Translations under genes and position numbers: made by a program
Part shown: positions 45,235 to 55,322 of the stretch, piece by piece
Position numbering within the stretch: position 1 is the stretch's first letter
Layout: each line of letters opens with the position of its first letter
Assembly (NCBI GenBank): GCA_017940185.1
Contig: JAGAZE010000027.1
Location: forward strand, 1 to 64,000
DNA: 64,000 nucleotides
From: Bacteroidaceae bacterium
GTDB lineage: Bacteria; Bacteroidota; Bacteroidia; Bacteroidales; Bacteroidaceae
Direction of reading: 5' to 3'
The notes under the pieces: model-generated
What the model was told of the DNA's origin: nothing
What the model saw: only the letters and a program-made list of their open reading frames with translations
Databases searched by the model: none

Positions 45235-45885
45235 ATGATACATGTAAAAGACGTACACAAGTCGTTTGGCAATCTCGAAGTGCTTAAAGGCGTGAGCCTC
45301 GACGTAGCGCGCGGCGAAGTGGTCTGCATTGTCGGACCGAGCGGAGCCGGAAAGACAACGTTGCTGCAACTCATCGGAACGCTCGACCAAGCCGACAGCG
45401 GAACCATCGTCGTAGACAACACCGACATTGCCTCGCTCAACCGACTGCAACTGGCTCACTTCCGCAACCGACGATTGGGATTTGTGTTCCAGTTTCATCA
45501 GCTGCTGCCTGAATTTTCCGCACGCGAAAACATCATGCTCCCCGCACTTATCGGAGGCGCCTCGCGGCACGACGCTGAGCAACGCGCCAACCAACTGCTT
45601 AGCTTCATGGGACTCGACAATCGGGCCGAACACCGACCCGCAGCACTGTCGGGAGGAGAAAAACAACGAATAGCAGTGGCAAGAGCTCTGTGCAACAATC
45701 CGGCAGTCGTGCTCGCCGACGAACCCTCGGGAAGCCTCGACACGCAAAACAAAGAAGAACTCCACCAACTGTTCTTCCAACTGCGGGACGAAATGGGACA
45801 AACATTCGTCATTGTCACACACGACGAGCAACTGGCCAGCATCACCGACCGCACAATACACCTCAACGACGGACAAGTCGTGTGA
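45235..45885 (+). CDS. ABC transporter ATP-binding protein, LolD-like
   Basis: The start at 45235 ([12 protein letters not shown]) gives 216 residues, the usual length; the frame is open further upstream. Motifs are Walker [10 protein letters not shown], signature [15 protein letters not shown], Walker [13 protein letters not shown] and the switch His in VIVTHD. The order and the phrase [20 protein letters not shown] match LolD/MacB-type ATPases that extract lipoproteins or substrates from the inner membrane. No permease is adjacent, so the partner is elsewhere. It lies 41 bases after the antiporter. Confidence 0.85.
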   Translation: MIHVKDVHKSFGNLEVLKGVSLDVARGEVVCIVGPSGAGKTTLLQLIGTLDQADSGTIVVDNTDIASLNRLQLAHFRNRRLGFVFQFHQLLPEFSARENIMLPALIGGASRHDAEQRANQLLSFMGLDNRAEHRPAALSGGEKQRIAVARALCNNPAVVLADEPSGSLDTQNKEELHQLFFQLRDEMGQTFVIVTHDEQLASITDRTIHLNDGQVV

Positions 45886-45946
45886 AGCACTGAAAACACG
45901 AACTACACCTCCTCAAGACTGTTTAACAATCCTCCTCTTTTCTCTC

Positions 45947-48616
45947 ATGCCCTCTTCCACACTCACTCCCATGATGCAGCAGTTCTTCTCACTGAAGGCT
46001 AAGCATCCCGATGCACTGCTGCTCTTCCGCTGCGGAGACTTCTACGAGACCTACTGCGACGACGCCATCGAGGCTGCACAGCTGCTCGGCATCACACTCA
46101 CACAGCGCAACAACGGAAAAAACGGAAAAAACGATGCCATGGCAGGATTTCCACACCATGCTCTCGATACCTATCTGCCAAAACTGATACGAGCCGGAAA
46201 ACGTGTCGCGATCTGCGACCAACTCGAAGACCCGAAACTCACAAAGAAACTGGTGAAAAGAGGCATTACCGAACTCGTTACTCCTGGCGTGGCAATGACC
46301 GACAACGTGTTGCAAAACAAAGAAAACAACTTCCTGGCTGCTCTGCACTTCGGAAAAACGGCCTGCGGCATAGCACTGCTTGACATCTCAACAGGAGAAT
46401 TTCTTACCACAGAGGGAGCCTACGACAACATACAGGGACTGCTCAACAACTTCCAACCCAAAGAACTGATATACAACCGCGACGAACGACAGCAACTGAG
46501 AAAATACTTCTCTGGCAAATGGGCCACATACGAGCTCGACGAATGGGTGTTCAACGAGCAGACAGCACTCAAAAAGCTGCTCAACCACTTCCACACACGC
46601 TCAATGAAAGGATTCGGAGTGGAACACCTCCACCAGGGAATAGTGGCAGCAGGAGCCATACTGCACTACCTTGAACTCACACTGCACAACAACATACGAC
46701 ATATCACAACACTCACGCGCATTGAAGAAGAACGCTTCGTACACCTCGACACCTTCACCATGCGAGCACTTGAACTGGTGCAACCCATGCAGACAAGTGG
46801 AGGAACAGCGCTGATCAACGTCATTGACCATACGCTCACACCTATGGGAGCGCGACTGCTGCAACGATGGCTGCTCTTCCCACTCAAAAACATCAATGCC
46901 ATCAATGAACGACTCGACATCGTCGACACCTACTTCCGTCAACCTGACTTGCGCGACACCATCACAGACAGCCTGCAACAAATGGGAGACTTGGAACGGC
47001 TCGTGTCGAAAATTGCCACAGCGCGAATAGCACCGCGCGAAATGATGCAACTCGGAAAAGCACTACACGCAGTGCAACCCGTGAAAGAAGCATGCGCCAA
47101 CACGCAGCAACCTGCACTGCAACGCATAGCGAGGCAACTCAACCCGTGCGACAAACTCACCGACACCATTGCCCACACTCTCGACCCCAACCCGCCGGCA
47201 GCATTGGGAAAAGGACGCGTGATACGCGACAACGTCAACGAACAACTCGACCAGCTGCGACACATAGCCTACAGCGGAAAAGACTATCTCAACACATTGC
47301 AGCAGAAAGAGGCCGAACGCACGGGAATACAGTCGCTGAAGATTGGATACAACAATGTGTTTGGTTACTATCTGGAAGTGCGCAACACCTATAAACACCG
47401 CGTGCCGGCAGAGTGGGTGCGAAAGCAGACACTGGCACAGGCCGAACGATATATCACTCCCGAACTGAAGGAGTATGAAGAGAAAATACTCGGCGCCGAA
47501 GAACGCATCGCAGCACTCGAAGCACAACTCTATGCCCAACTGATACAGGATGCACAGCAATATATGGCGGCCATACAAATCAATGCCAACCTGCTGGCAC
47601 AGCTCGACACACTGCTCTCCTTCGCCACAGTGAGCCAGCAGCAACACTATGTGCGCCCCGTGCTCTCCGACGACGACACCATAACAATAAAAGGAGGACG
47701 ACATCCGGTAATAGAAACACAGCTGCCGGCAGAAGAACCCTACATCCCCAACGACATCACACTCGACAACAAGCAACAGCAAATCATCATCATCACCGGT
47801 CCCAACATGGCGGGTAAGTCGGCACTGCTCCGGCAGACGGCACTCATCACCCTCATGGCGCAGGCAGGATGCTTCGTGCCCGCCGACAGCGCACGCATAG
47901 GAGTGGTCGACAAGGTGTTCACACGCGTGGGAGCATCAGACAATATCAGTTCTGGGGAATCTACATTCATGGTAGAGATGACCGAGGCGGCAAGCATTCT
48001 CAACAACGTCACGCCCCACTCTCTCGTGCTCTTCGACGAGTTGGGACGCGGTACCTCTACCTACGACGGCATCTCCATAGCATGGGCCATCGTGGAATAC
48101 CTGCACGAGCATCAGCGAGCACAGGCACGAACACTCTTCGCAACCCACTACCACGAACTCAACGAAATGGAAAAACACTTTGCGCGAATACGTAACTATA
48201 ATGTGGCTGTGCGCGAAGCCAACGGACAGGTGATCTTCCTGCGCAAACTGCAACCCGGAGGCAGCGAACACTCCTTTGGCATACATGTGGCCGAAATGGC
48301 GGGTATGCCGAAGACCGTCGTGAGAAGAGCAAACGAAATACTGCAACAACTGGAGCGCAACAGTCAGGCCTCGCAAAAGCCTGAAGATGCCACTGCCAAT
48401 TCCTCGGCATCGCAATCGCCCAACCGCCCCACGGTGAACCCCGCCTCGGTGCCCGATGCCAACAGCAGAGAAGGCGTGCAACTCAGCTTCTTCCAACTCG
48501 ACGACCCCGTGCTCTCGCAAGTGCGCGACGAAATAATCAACCTCAATATCGACAATCTCACACCCATCGAAGCACTCAACAAGCTCAACGAAATAAAACG
48601 CATCGTGAAGGGATAA
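45947..48616 (+). CDS. mutS: DNA mismatch repair protein MutS
   Basis: MutS binds mismatches and starts repair with MutL. The start at 45947 gives 889 residues; the frame is open upstream but overlaps the ATPase gene. The mismatch-contact motif is in [11 protein letters not shown], Walker A is [13 protein letters not shown], Walker B is [12 protein letters not shown], and the C-terminus holds [10 protein letters not shown] before the helix-turn-helix [13 protein letters not shown]-type end. A small tandem GKNGKN insertion lies in the N-terminal domain ([15 protein letters not shown]). Between the ATPase core and the end is a flexible Ser/Pro/Asn-rich linker. Confidence 0.97.
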   Translation: MPSSTLTPMMQQFFSLKAKHPDALLLFRCGDFYETYCDDAIEAAQLLGITLTQRNNGKNGKNDAMAGFPHHALDTYLPKLIRAGKRVAICDQLEDPKLTKKLVKRGITELVTPGVAMTDNVLQNKENNFLAALHFGKTACGIALLDISTGEFLTTEGAYDNIQGLLNNFQPKELIYNRDERQQLRKYFSGKWATYELDEWVFNEQTALKKLLNHFHTRSMKGFGVEHLHQGIVAAGAILHYLELTLHNNIRHITTLTRIEEERFVHLDTFTMRALELVQPMQTSGGTALINVIDHTLTPMGARLLQRWLLFPLKNINAINERLDIVDTYFRQPDLRDTITDSLQQMGDLERLVSKIATARIAPREMMQLGKALHAVQPVKEACANTQQPALQRIARQLNPCDKLTDTIAHTLDPNPPAALGKGRVIRDNVNEQLDQLRHIAYSGKDYLNTLQQKEAERTGIQSLKIGYNNVFGYYLEVRNTYKHRVPAEWVRKQTLAQAERYITPELKEYEEKILGAEERIAALEAQLYAQLIQDAQQYMAAIQINANLLAQLDTLLSFATVSQQQHYVRPVLSDDDTITIKGGRHPVIETQLPAEEPYIPNDITLDNKQQQIIIITGPNMAGKSALLRQTALITLMAQAGCFVPADSARIGVVDKVFTRVGASDNISSGESTFMVEMTEAASILNNVTPHSLVLFDELGRGTSTYDGISIAWAIVEYLHEHQRAQARTLFATHYHELNEMEKHFARIRNYNVAVREANGQVIFLRKLQPGGSEHSFGIHVAEMAGMPKTVVRRANEILQQLERNSQASQKPEDATANSSASQSPNRPTVNPASVPDANSREGVQLSFFQLDDPVLSQVRDEIINLNIDNLTPIEALNKLNEIKRIVKG

Positions 48617-48704
48617 ACTGCGCAGGTCTGCACACCAACCCGCGAGAGCGGCATCACAGCCCCATGCAGATGTGTTCACAAAGTAACTGCACATAGTTGG
48701 TACC

Positions 48705-48744
48705 TGAAAAAGCCGTGCCTGCACCATAACGGTGGGCACGGCTT
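48705..48744 (-). terminator. Terminator of the DUF805 gene
   Basis: A 10-bp stem (48710-48719 with 48735-48744) has an inner 4-bp extension and is followed on the minus strand by TTTTTC. It lies 26 bases past the DUF805 stop and may also end mutS from the other side. Confidence 0.75.
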
Positions 48745-48769
48745 ATGCTATTGGCGAGCGCCTGGATGC

Positions 48770-49360
48770 TTACTGAGGCATTTGCGGCGGCTGCTGCGGT
48801 CCGAAGTTCTGATTGGGCATCTGCGGCGGCATCTGCGGTCCGAAGTTCTGATTGGGCATGCCGTTGGGATACTTCGGCGACGGACCCCATTGGTTGGTGC
48901 CGGGCTGGCTGTCCTGAGCCCAGAAGACGATGCAGATAATGGTCAGCACGAAGTAAACCAATGCGCAAAGTCCCATCAGTGTGCTGAAAGGGCTGCTCAA
49001 TGCAGCTAAGGGATTGGAGTTAACCTGTGCTATGAACAGAATCATGAACAACAGTTGCAGGATGTAAACGCCGGCAAGTGCAAATACAAGGATGTGTCCG
49101 CGTCCGGTATCATGCATACGGCGGCATTGCAATGGCACTGTACAGAGCCATACACATGCACCGAGAAGACTGAAGAGTACGGTTCCGATAACAGAAGTCA
49201 TACCACGATTGATTACCCAAATGATGAAGAAAGGAATCATTGTGGCAAGCATGGTCCACCAAAATTCTGAACGGCGGCTACGGCCATTCATGTCTTTAAC
49301 ACGGCTCATGGCAAGCTGTACTGCCTGGCCAAAATCTAATTGAGGAACAGGTTGTTGCAT
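48770..49360 (-). CDS. DUF805 family membrane protein with repeat tail
   Basis: The 196 residues contain the DUF805 hallmarks GRSRRSEFWW near residue 26 and CRRMHDTGRG near 79, with four hydrophobic helices. The function of the family is unknown. The C-terminal 45 residues are a Pro/Gln/Asn-rich tail with two copies of a 13-residue unit (MPNQNFGPQxPPQ), encoded by a perfect 26-base repeat within a 39-base period. It has a promoter at 49470-49497 and its own terminator. Confidence 0.85.
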   Translation of the reverse strand: MQQPVPQLDFGQAVQLAMSRVKDMNGRSRRSEFWWTMLATMIPFFIIWVINRGMTSVIGTVLFSLLGACVWLCTVPLQCRRMHDTGRGHILVFALAGVYILQLLFMILFIAQVNSNPLAALSSPFSTLMGLCALVYFVLTIICIVFWAQDSQPGTNQWGPSPKYPNGMPNQNFGPQMPPQMPNQNFGPQQPPQMPQ

Positions 49361-49469
49361 AATAGTTGATTTTAGTTAATGATGATAATGTTGACAAATG
49401 TGTTTTATTAGTGGAATGGTGCTAATATACCAGTCTTTAACAATGCTATGGCAATAACGATGACCGCTA

Positions 49470-49497
49470 CAAAGTTAACATTATTTTATAAACGACA
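49470..49497 (-). promoter_or_regulatory. Promoter of the DUF805 gene
   Basis: Minus-strand TTG-type element (49495-49497), 17 bases, then TAACTTTG (49470-49477). It partly overlaps the upstream deoD terminator. The start codon is 110 bases away, so the leader is long. Confidence 0.5.
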
Positions 49498-49531
49498 AAA
49501 AAGAACACCTAAAAAACGATAGGTGTTCTTT
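49494..49531 (-). terminator. deoD terminator
   Basis: An 11-bp stem, AAAGAACACCT (49500-49510) with AGGTGTTCTTT (49521-49531), has a 10-base loop. On the minus strand it is followed by TTTTGTC. It lies 29 bases after the deoD stop and ends the long minus-strand run. Confidence 0.85.
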
Positions 49532-49559
49532 ATTTGTTTAGCCTTTTTGATAGCAATCT

Positions 49560-50267
49560 TTAGATGCAGGCGAGTGCTACGTCCATCATCTTGGTGAAGG
49601 TGGTCTGTCGCTCTTCTGCCGAGCAGGCCTCGCCTCTCACCACATGGTCGGAGATGGTGCAGATGGTGAGTGCGCGTTTGCCGGCGCGGGCTGCATTCAT
49701 GTAGAGTCCCGAGGCTTCCATCTCTACGGCGAGGATGCCCATCTTAGTCCACTCTTCTATTTGAGGGAACTCACGATAGAAAATGTCCGACGACAGTATG
49801 TTGCCCACCTTGTAGCTGTAGCCCAAGCGCTCGGCAGTGTCGGCTGCCTGACGCAGCAAGTCGAAGTCGGCAATGGGAGCAAAGGTGCCGGGGATGCAGT
49901 ATTGGTCGGCATAGTTGCTGTCGGTGCTGGCACCCATGACGAGCACCAGGTCGCCAAGATTGAGGTCGTTGCTGTAGGCACCGGCCGAACCCACGCGGAT
50001 GATGGTGTTGACGCCGTAGAAGTTGTAGAGCTCGTAGGAATAGATGCCGATGGATGGTATGCCCATGCCGTGGCCCATAATGCTCACGCGCTTGCCTTTG
50101 TAGGTGCCGGTGAAGCCCAGCATGCCGCGCACGCCGTTGATTTGTTTGTAGTCTTCCAGGAAACGTTCGGCCATAAATTTGGCACGCAGGGGATCGCCTG
50201 GCATAATCACGGTCTCGGCAATATCGCCATAGCGTGCCTCGATGTGTGGAGTAGGTGTGTTGCTCAT
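49560..50267 (-). CDS. deoD: Purine nucleoside phosphorylase, DeoD type
   Basis: It phosphorolyses purine nucleosides in salvage. The start at 50267 (MSNTPTPHIEARYG) gives 235 residues, the family length; an upstream ATG at 50342 would overlap the neighbouring gene. Motifs are GDIAETVIMPGDPLRAK, the GHGMGIPSIGIYSYEL substrate region, VEMEASGLY and TISDH with the catalytic Asp. It is the last gene of the minus-strand run, closed by a terminator. Confidence 0.95.
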   Translation of the reverse strand: MSNTPTPHIEARYGDIAETVIMPGDPLRAKFMAERFLEDYKQINGVRGMLGFTGTYKGKRVSIMGHGMGIPSIGIYSYELYNFYGVNTIIRVGSAGAYSNDLNLGDLVLVMGASTDSNYADQYCIPGTFAPIADFDLLRQAADTAERLGYSYKVGNILSSDIFYREFPQIEEWTKMGILAVEMEASGLYMNAARAGKRALTICTISDHVVRGEACSAEERQTTFTKMMDVALACI

Positions 50268-50338
50268 GATAGGGAATGTTATAAGATTAATAATTGTAGT
50301 GTCGTTGGGGTGAGATTGTTTCATTGTAATATGTGGGT

Positions 50339-51499
50339 TCATCTATCGTCGTCGCTCACTTTGCGTCCCAGCAGGAATGGCATGAAGCGGTAGATGAACC
50401 ATGCTATGCCCGATGTGACGGCTACCACAGCCATGAGTGTGAGCCAGAAGCCCAAGTCGGCATACCAGGTGGAGTTGGGGTCGGATGTGAAGAAGTATTT
50501 CTTGAGCAGGAAGGCTGCCACGAGGGGCACCGCACCGGCGAAGAAGTAGTACACCATGCAGTGTTGTCCTATCCATGCGGGCGACATGAAGAGGTACATG
50601 CGCACGCGTTTGCTCTTAAAGCTTCTGTGCTTGGCGCGTCGGCGCGTGTCGGGCCACAGAAGGATGAGCAGCGAACTGATGCCTATGGTGCCCAGCAGCA
50701 GGTCGACGACGAAGAGCCAGAAGGGGTCGGCATAGAGGCTGGCGAAGAGGAAACCCACCTCCATCTGGTTTTCGATAATCTTCACGGCAGCAAATGCGAA
50801 GAGTGTGGGTATGAGCCAGCAGTAGGTGATGGTGAGTGCTTTGCGTGCGTGTATGCGGTTTTCGTCGCCGTTGCGCAGCAGGTAGCCCACGGCGGTGGGT
50901 TGTGGGATGGTGGGCAGCACGTGGCGATGGTAGAGGAAGCCCAGGCAGTAGAACAGCATGCCGAGCAGCGCGGGCGGCACGGCAAAGGGGATGCCGCCAG
51001 CGAAGTTAGCAGTCTCGAAGGGCGAGCGTTGCAGGAAGTAGGAAACCACTACTGCTACGATGCCGACGCCGAGGATGACCCAGCTGTTGTCCTTGCCAAC
51101 CTTGCGCAGGAAGATGAAGAGCACCTCGATGATGATGAGTGCCGCCACAAACCACGAGGCGCGTCCTGAGAGGATGGCAGAGGCCAGCACCTTCACGTCG
51201 ATGGTGTTGGTGAAGACGAGCTGCTTGGTGATGCCCAGCAGGATGGTGAAGATGAAGTAGGGCATCACGAGTCGCAGTGCCACGCGCGTGAGGGCGGTGC
51301 CGATGGGCAGCGGTTCGCGCATGGCGAAGAAACCGGCTATGAAGTAGAACAATGCCAGCGCATTGGGCACATAGAGGGTGTAGGGCACTACGTCGCCGCC
51401 GAAGTAGTACATCTGCGTGTGGAAGAAGAGTATGGCTATCATGCACCATCCGCGCACGATGTCGAGACTCTTCATCCTGGATTTCTTCATCGTTGTCAT
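50339..51499 (-). CDS. Membrane acyltransferase (acyltransferase-3-like)
   Basis: The 386 residues have about ten hydrophobic helices. The N-terminal RMKSLDIVRGWCMIAILFFH with the conserved Arg and His, and the following FYFIAGFFAMRE, match the acyltransferase-3 family that O-acylates surface sugars or other exported molecules. A substrate cannot be assigned. ATG at 51490 is an alternative start. It lies 39 bases after porZ and overlaps the deoD leader. Confidence 0.8.
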   Translation of the reverse strand: MTTMKKSRMKSLDIVRGWCMIAILFFHTQMYYFGGDVVPYTLYVPNALALFYFIAGFFAMREPLPIGTALTRVALRLVMPYFIFTILLGITKQLVFTNTIDVKVLASAILSGRASWFVAALIIIEVLFIFLRKVGKDNSWVILGVGIVAVVVSYFLQRSPFETANFAGGIPFAVPPALLGMLFYCLGFLYHRHVLPTIPQPTAVGYLLRNGDENRIHARKALTITYCWLIPTLFAFAAVKIIENQMEVGFLFASLYADPFWLFVVDLLLGTIGISSLLILLWPDTRRRAKHRSFKSKRVRMYLFMSPAWIGQHCMVYYFFAGAVPLVAAFLLKKYFFTSDPNSTWYADLGFWLTLMAVVAVTSGIAWFIYRFMPFLLGRKVSDDDR

Positions 51500-51539
51500 A
51501 GTATTTGAGTCATCAGTATGTGGTGGTTGAGCTGTCTTG

Positions 51540-53627
51540 CTAGTTTACGACAGCTATTTTGCACACGGTGCCCTTTTTCCCGTCGGCTGTGGCGGTCTGC
51601 ACCATGTATACTCCGCTTGCCACGCGGTGTCCTTTCATGTCGTTGCCGTCCCATGTATAGCTTCCGCCGGTGCTGCGTCCTTGATTGACGAGCACGCCAT
51701 TGCTTGTCACTATCTTCACATCGGCGTCGTAGGTGAGACCTGTGATGGTGATGGGACCGTTCCAGTCGGGCTTCACGGGGTTGGGATAGGCATATACATT
51801 ATCTTTGTCCATGGAGGTGTGGGTGTCGGTGGCGTCGCTCATGTATGAGCACAGGCCTATGTCGGTGCCTATGAACACCTCGCCCGTCTTGCCGTTGATG
51901 GCCAGTGCCTCGATGTTGTTGCTCAGCAGAGGGCTGTTGTCGGTGGTGAAGTGGTGCACCTGTGTGTAGTTGTCGGCGCTGATGAGGTACACGCCGTTGC
52001 TGGCGGTGCCCATCCATTTGCGGCCTCCGCCGTCAATGGCAATGCAGGTGACGTTGACACCGTCGAGCAGGTAATCGGCAAAGTTGGTTCCGTCGTTGCG
52101 CGGCACCTTCACCTGATTGATGTGGCTGTTGTCGTTGTTGGCAATGGCATCGGCATACACCACGATGGGTCCCACGTTGGTGCCCACCCAGATGTTGTGC
52201 TCGGCATCTTCGGCTATGCACTGCGCAAAGTAGGGGTTCATGCGTGTGCCGTCTTGGTTGAGAAACGACTTAAACGCCAGCATGCCGTCGTTTTGCGGGC
52301 TGTAGGCGTAGAACGCCGGTCCGTCCCAGTGGTAGTTGGCAAACCACAGCAGTCCCCGGCTGTCGATAATCATCGAGCGCAGTCCGCCGTAGGAGATGTT
52401 GTCTTCGTTGAGCAGTGCTGCTTTGTGGTGTGAAGTCCACTGTCCTTCCTTGCTCATCTCGAGCAGCGACTGCGAGGGTGCCTGCGCGTTGAGTGCCCAT
52501 AGTGTGCCCTGAGCATCGATTTTGCTGCCCATCACGAGCACGTAGTCGCGATTGTCGGTGAGTGCCGACTGCAGGGGGCTGTTGTCGATGTTCCAATGGC
52601 GGGAGAACTTTTCGTCAACAAACTCGTAGACGCCGCTCTTTCCTGTCACAATGGTGCGCTGCGGTTGTGTGGGGTCTACGTCGACGGCAAGCATGTTTTC
52701 GTATCGGTGTCCGATGCGGCTTGCAATGTCTTCTTCAAACAGTGTCCATGTGTTGCCGTCGTAGGTCTGCACAGCTGCGGGGCGCGGTATTTCGGCCAGT
52801 GCGGTGTAGCCTCCGCCAGTGCTGTAGAGCTTGCCGTTGGTGTGGCGCATGAAGCCGAAGCAGTTGTAGGCGGGACCGTCGGGTCGTATGCCGCTCACGA
52901 TGGTCTGCTGCTGTCCGTCGGTGATGCGGTATGCGGTGAGCATGCCCTGTCCGGTGGTGGTCCATGTGAGGTTGTTGCGATTGTCGGTCACCGTGGTTTT
53001 CTGCTCGGGATGCGGTGTGTAGTCGGCCACGCGTTGCCAGTTGGCGCGGTCAAGCAGGTTGGTCTTTGTCGAACCGCGGTAGAGGCCTGCCGTGGGCGAG
53101 GCGGCATAGAGCCATTCACCTTCTATATAGCTGTAGTCGACGCCGAAACCCAGGTTGAATGTGTTGGTTATTTCTGCCCGTGCTACATTGATTTGCATCA
53201 CGCCGAAGCCTGTGGACAGAAAGGCATACGAGCCGTTCATATAGATGTGTCTCACCGTCTTGTCCTCCATCATGGTGCGGGTGTAGTAAGCCGAGATGTT
53301 GGTGGTGAGTTGGCTGTTGTCGTCGAGCAGGTCGATGTTGGCATTCTTGTACACTATCACGAGTCGTCGTGTGGCATTGTTGAAGGCTATGTGGGCAATG
53401 TTGCAGTCGCTCAGGGCGTCGGCCTTGGTGTAGGTCTGCACACTTTGGTCGTCGACATTGTAGCTGAAGAGTCCGCCGGCGCTGAGCACATACACGCGCT
53501 GCGAGGCCGGCACTATCTCTGTGATGTCGTTGTAGGCATGGTATATGTTCCACGTGCCTATGGCCATGGCGTGTGTCGTGGTCAGCAATAGCAGCAGTGT
53601 GAGATGTAGAATGCGTTGTCGTGTCAT
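51540..53627 (-). CDS. porZ: T9SS component PorZ-like two-propeller protein
   Basis: The 695-residue protein has a signal peptide (MTRQRILHLTLLLLLTTTHAMA) and two beta-propellers made of repeated strands ending W/F-x-G/N turns (for example LSAGGLFSYNVDDQ, TAYRITDGQQQTIV, IAEDAEHNIWVGTNVG, GGRKWMGTASNGVYLI). The last 85 residues form a sorting-type CTD (YAYPNPVKPDWNGPITITGL, GHRVASGVYMVQTA). This matches PorZ, which sits at the cell surface and helps attach T9SS cargo to lipopolysaccharide. Three T9SS cargo genes lie earlier in the window. The assignment to PorZ instead of another two-propeller protein rests on the overall layout. Confidence 0.8.
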   Translation of the reverse strand: MTRQRILHLTLLLLLTTTHAMAIGTWNIYHAYNDITEIVPASQRVYVLSAGGLFSYNVDDQSVQTYTKADALSDCNIAHIAFNNATRRLVIVYKNANIDLLDDNSQLTTNISAYYTRTMMEDKTVRHIYMNGSYAFLSTGFGVMQINVARAEITNTFNLGFGVDYSYIEGEWLYAASPTAGLYRGSTKTNLLDRANWQRVADYTPHPEQKTTVTDNRNNLTWTTTGQGMLTAYRITDGQQQTIVSGIRPDGPAYNCFGFMRHTNGKLYSTGGGYTALAEIPRPAAVQTYDGNTWTLFEEDIASRIGHRYENMLAVDVDPTQPQRTIVTGKSGVYEFVDEKFSRHWNIDNSPLQSALTDNRDYVLVMGSKIDAQGTLWALNAQAPSQSLLEMSKEGQWTSHHKAALLNEDNISYGGLRSMIIDSRGLLWFANYHWDGPAFYAYSPQNDGMLAFKSFLNQDGTRMNPYFAQCIAEDAEHNIWVGTNVGPIVVYADAIANNDNSHINQVKVPRNDGTNFADYLLDGVNVTCIAIDGGGRKWMGTASNGVYLISADNYTQVHHFTTDNSPLLSNNIEALAINGKTGEVFIGTDIGLCSYMSDATDTHTSMDKDNVYAYPNPVKPDWNGPITITGLTYDADVKIVTSNGVLVNQGRSTGGSYTWDGNDMKGHRVASGVYMVQTATADGKKGTVCKIAVVN

Positions 53628-53706
53628 GGTGTGTGCGGCTCGTTGTTGTGTGCGTGCGTTGTGGTGGCGACACCACTTTCATATATACACGCGCGCGTGA
53701 GCACTA

Positions 53707-54309
53707 TTATTGTGCTGCGTGGTTGTTTTCGTGTTTTTGTTTCAGGTAGTCGGCCAGTTGTCTCACGGCTCTTCCGCGATGCGAGATGGTGTTTTTTGTC
53801 TGCTCTCCCATTTCAGCAAAAGTCAGTGTGTAGCCTTCGGGCACAAAGAGTGGGTCGTAGCCAAATCCTGCCGTTCCACGTTCTTCGTCGATGATGTGCC
53901 CTTTCACGATGCCTTCAAAGTGGTGGACCTCTCCGTTTTCTATCAGTGCGATGGCAGTTCTGAATTGTGCTGCGCGGTTGTTGCAGCCGTTGAGTGCTTG
54001 TAGCAGTTTGCGTTTGTTGGCGTTGTCGTCGTGCTGTGGTCCGGCATAGCGTGCCGAGAGTACTCCGGGTGCGCCGTTGAGTGCCTCCACCTCCAGTCCG
54101 GTGTCGTCGGCAAAGCAGTCGACACCATAGTGTGTGCTCACCCATTGCGCCTTGAGCAGGGCGTTGCCTTCGAGGGTGTCGGCCGTTTCGGCAATGTCGT
54201 CGTGGCAGCCGATGTCGGCCAGCGACACCACCTGGGCAAGGCCCGACAGTATGTGGCGCACCTCGTCGAGCTTATGGGCGTTGTTAGTGGCAAATACGAT
54301 ACGTTGCAT
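53707..54309 (-). CDS. rdgB: Non-canonical purine NTP pyrophosphatase (RdgB/HAM1)
   Basis: It hydrolyses ITP, dITP and XTP to monophosphates, preventing their incorporation into nucleic acids. The start at 54309 gives 200 residues with [39 protein letters not shown] and [11 protein letters not shown], all family signatures. The open frame extends upstream to 54630, but that part overlaps yitT. It lies between yitT and porZ in the long minus-strand run. Confidence 0.95.
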   Translation of the reverse strand: MQRIVFATNNAHKLDEVRHILSGLAQVVSLADIGCHDDIAETADTLEGNALLKAQWVSTHYGVDCFADDTGLEVEALNGAPGVLSARYAGPQHDDNANKRKLLQALNGCNNRAAQFRTAIALIENGEVHHFEGIVKGHIIDEERGTAGFGYDPLFVPEGYTLTFAEMGEQTKNTISHRGRAVRQLADYLKQKHENNHAAQ

Positions 54310-54359
54310 AGGGCTGTAGTTGTGGAAGGCTGACAGGTGTCGTAGACAGCGGGTAGCGG

Positions 54360-55301
54360 TTATTTGCCTGCCAATTGTGTCTTGTCTTTCTCGTTGACTT
54401 TCACCTTTATCTTGTCGAATCCCTTTCCGTAGACGCCTATCACGCTGCTCTGCGACACGAAGGCATCGGGGTCGACCAACTTGATGATGCGAAACACGTT
54501 GACGCTCTCTCTGCGTTTGGTCACCAGGCATATCACCTTGGTGTCGTCGCCGGTGTACCATCCCTTGCCGTCGAGCAGTGTGATGCCGCGGTGCATGGCA
54601 TTGCCAAGGGCATCGGCCACCTCGTTCCACTTCTTGGAGAAGATGAGAAACTGCACCGACTCACGTCGCGCGTTCATCACATAGTCTACCATCAGGTCGC
54701 ACACAATGAGTGTGCAGAATCCGAAGACGAGTTTCTTAGGGTCGTGGAATACGAAGTAGGAGCTGCCGATGATGATGAGGTCGACGACGATGAGTATGCG
54801 TCCGAGCGATATGGGCTTGTATTTGTTGATACATGCGGCGATGATGTCGGTGCCGCCTGTGGAGCCATTGTGCAAGAACACGATGGCGAGCGACATGCCG
54901 ATGAGGCTGCATCCGATGATGATCGACATAAACTCCTGTCCCGGGCCGAGTATCTGTATGAGGTTGCCGCTGTCGTCTACCACCAGTGTGCGCGCCACAG
55001 TGAGCATCAGCGAGGCCATGAAGATGGCGTAGATGGTCTTCGTCATAAACTTGAACCCCAATATGCGCAGTGCCATGATGAGCAGTGCGGCGTTGATGAG
55101 GAAGAAGCTGTAGCCTATGGGGAACCCGGTGGCGTAGTAGATGATGGCCGACACACCCGTCACGCCGCCCGACACTATCTCGTAGGGCAACAGAAACACT
55201 GTCCAGCCTACGGCGTAGAGGCTCAGACCTAAGGTGATAAACAGGTAGTCTTTGGCTTCGCGCAGCAGCCAATCCTTCTTGTTGAGCAGTGTGCGTATCA
55301 T
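54360..55301 (-). CDS. YitT family membrane protein (DUF2179 C-terminus)
   Basis: The 313 residues have five to six membrane helices in the first 190, including the family's [27 protein letters not shown]-like region, followed by a soluble DUF2179-type domain (about 225-300) with [15 protein letters not shown] and a late [12 protein letters not shown]. Transport is presumed, substrate unknown. It starts 21 bases after leuS stops, so co-transcription is likely. Confidence 0.9.
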   Translation of the reverse strand: MIRTLLNKKDWLLREAKDYLFITLGLSLYAVGWTVFLLPYEIVSGGVTGVSAIIYYATGFPIGYSFFLINAALLIMALRILGFKFMTKTIYAIFMASLMLTVARTLVVDDSGNLIQILGPGQEFMSIIIGCSLIGMSLAIVFLHNGSTGGTDIIAACINKYKPISLGRILIVVDLIIIGSSYFVFHDPKKLVFGFCTLIVCDLMVDYVMNARRESVQFLIFSKKWNEVADALGNAMHRGITLLDGKGWYTGDDTKVICLVTKRRESVNVFRIIKLVDPDAFVSQSSVIGVYGKGFDKIKVKVNEKDKTQLAGK

Positions 55302-55322
55302 GGCGGTGGAGGGGTAAGAGGG

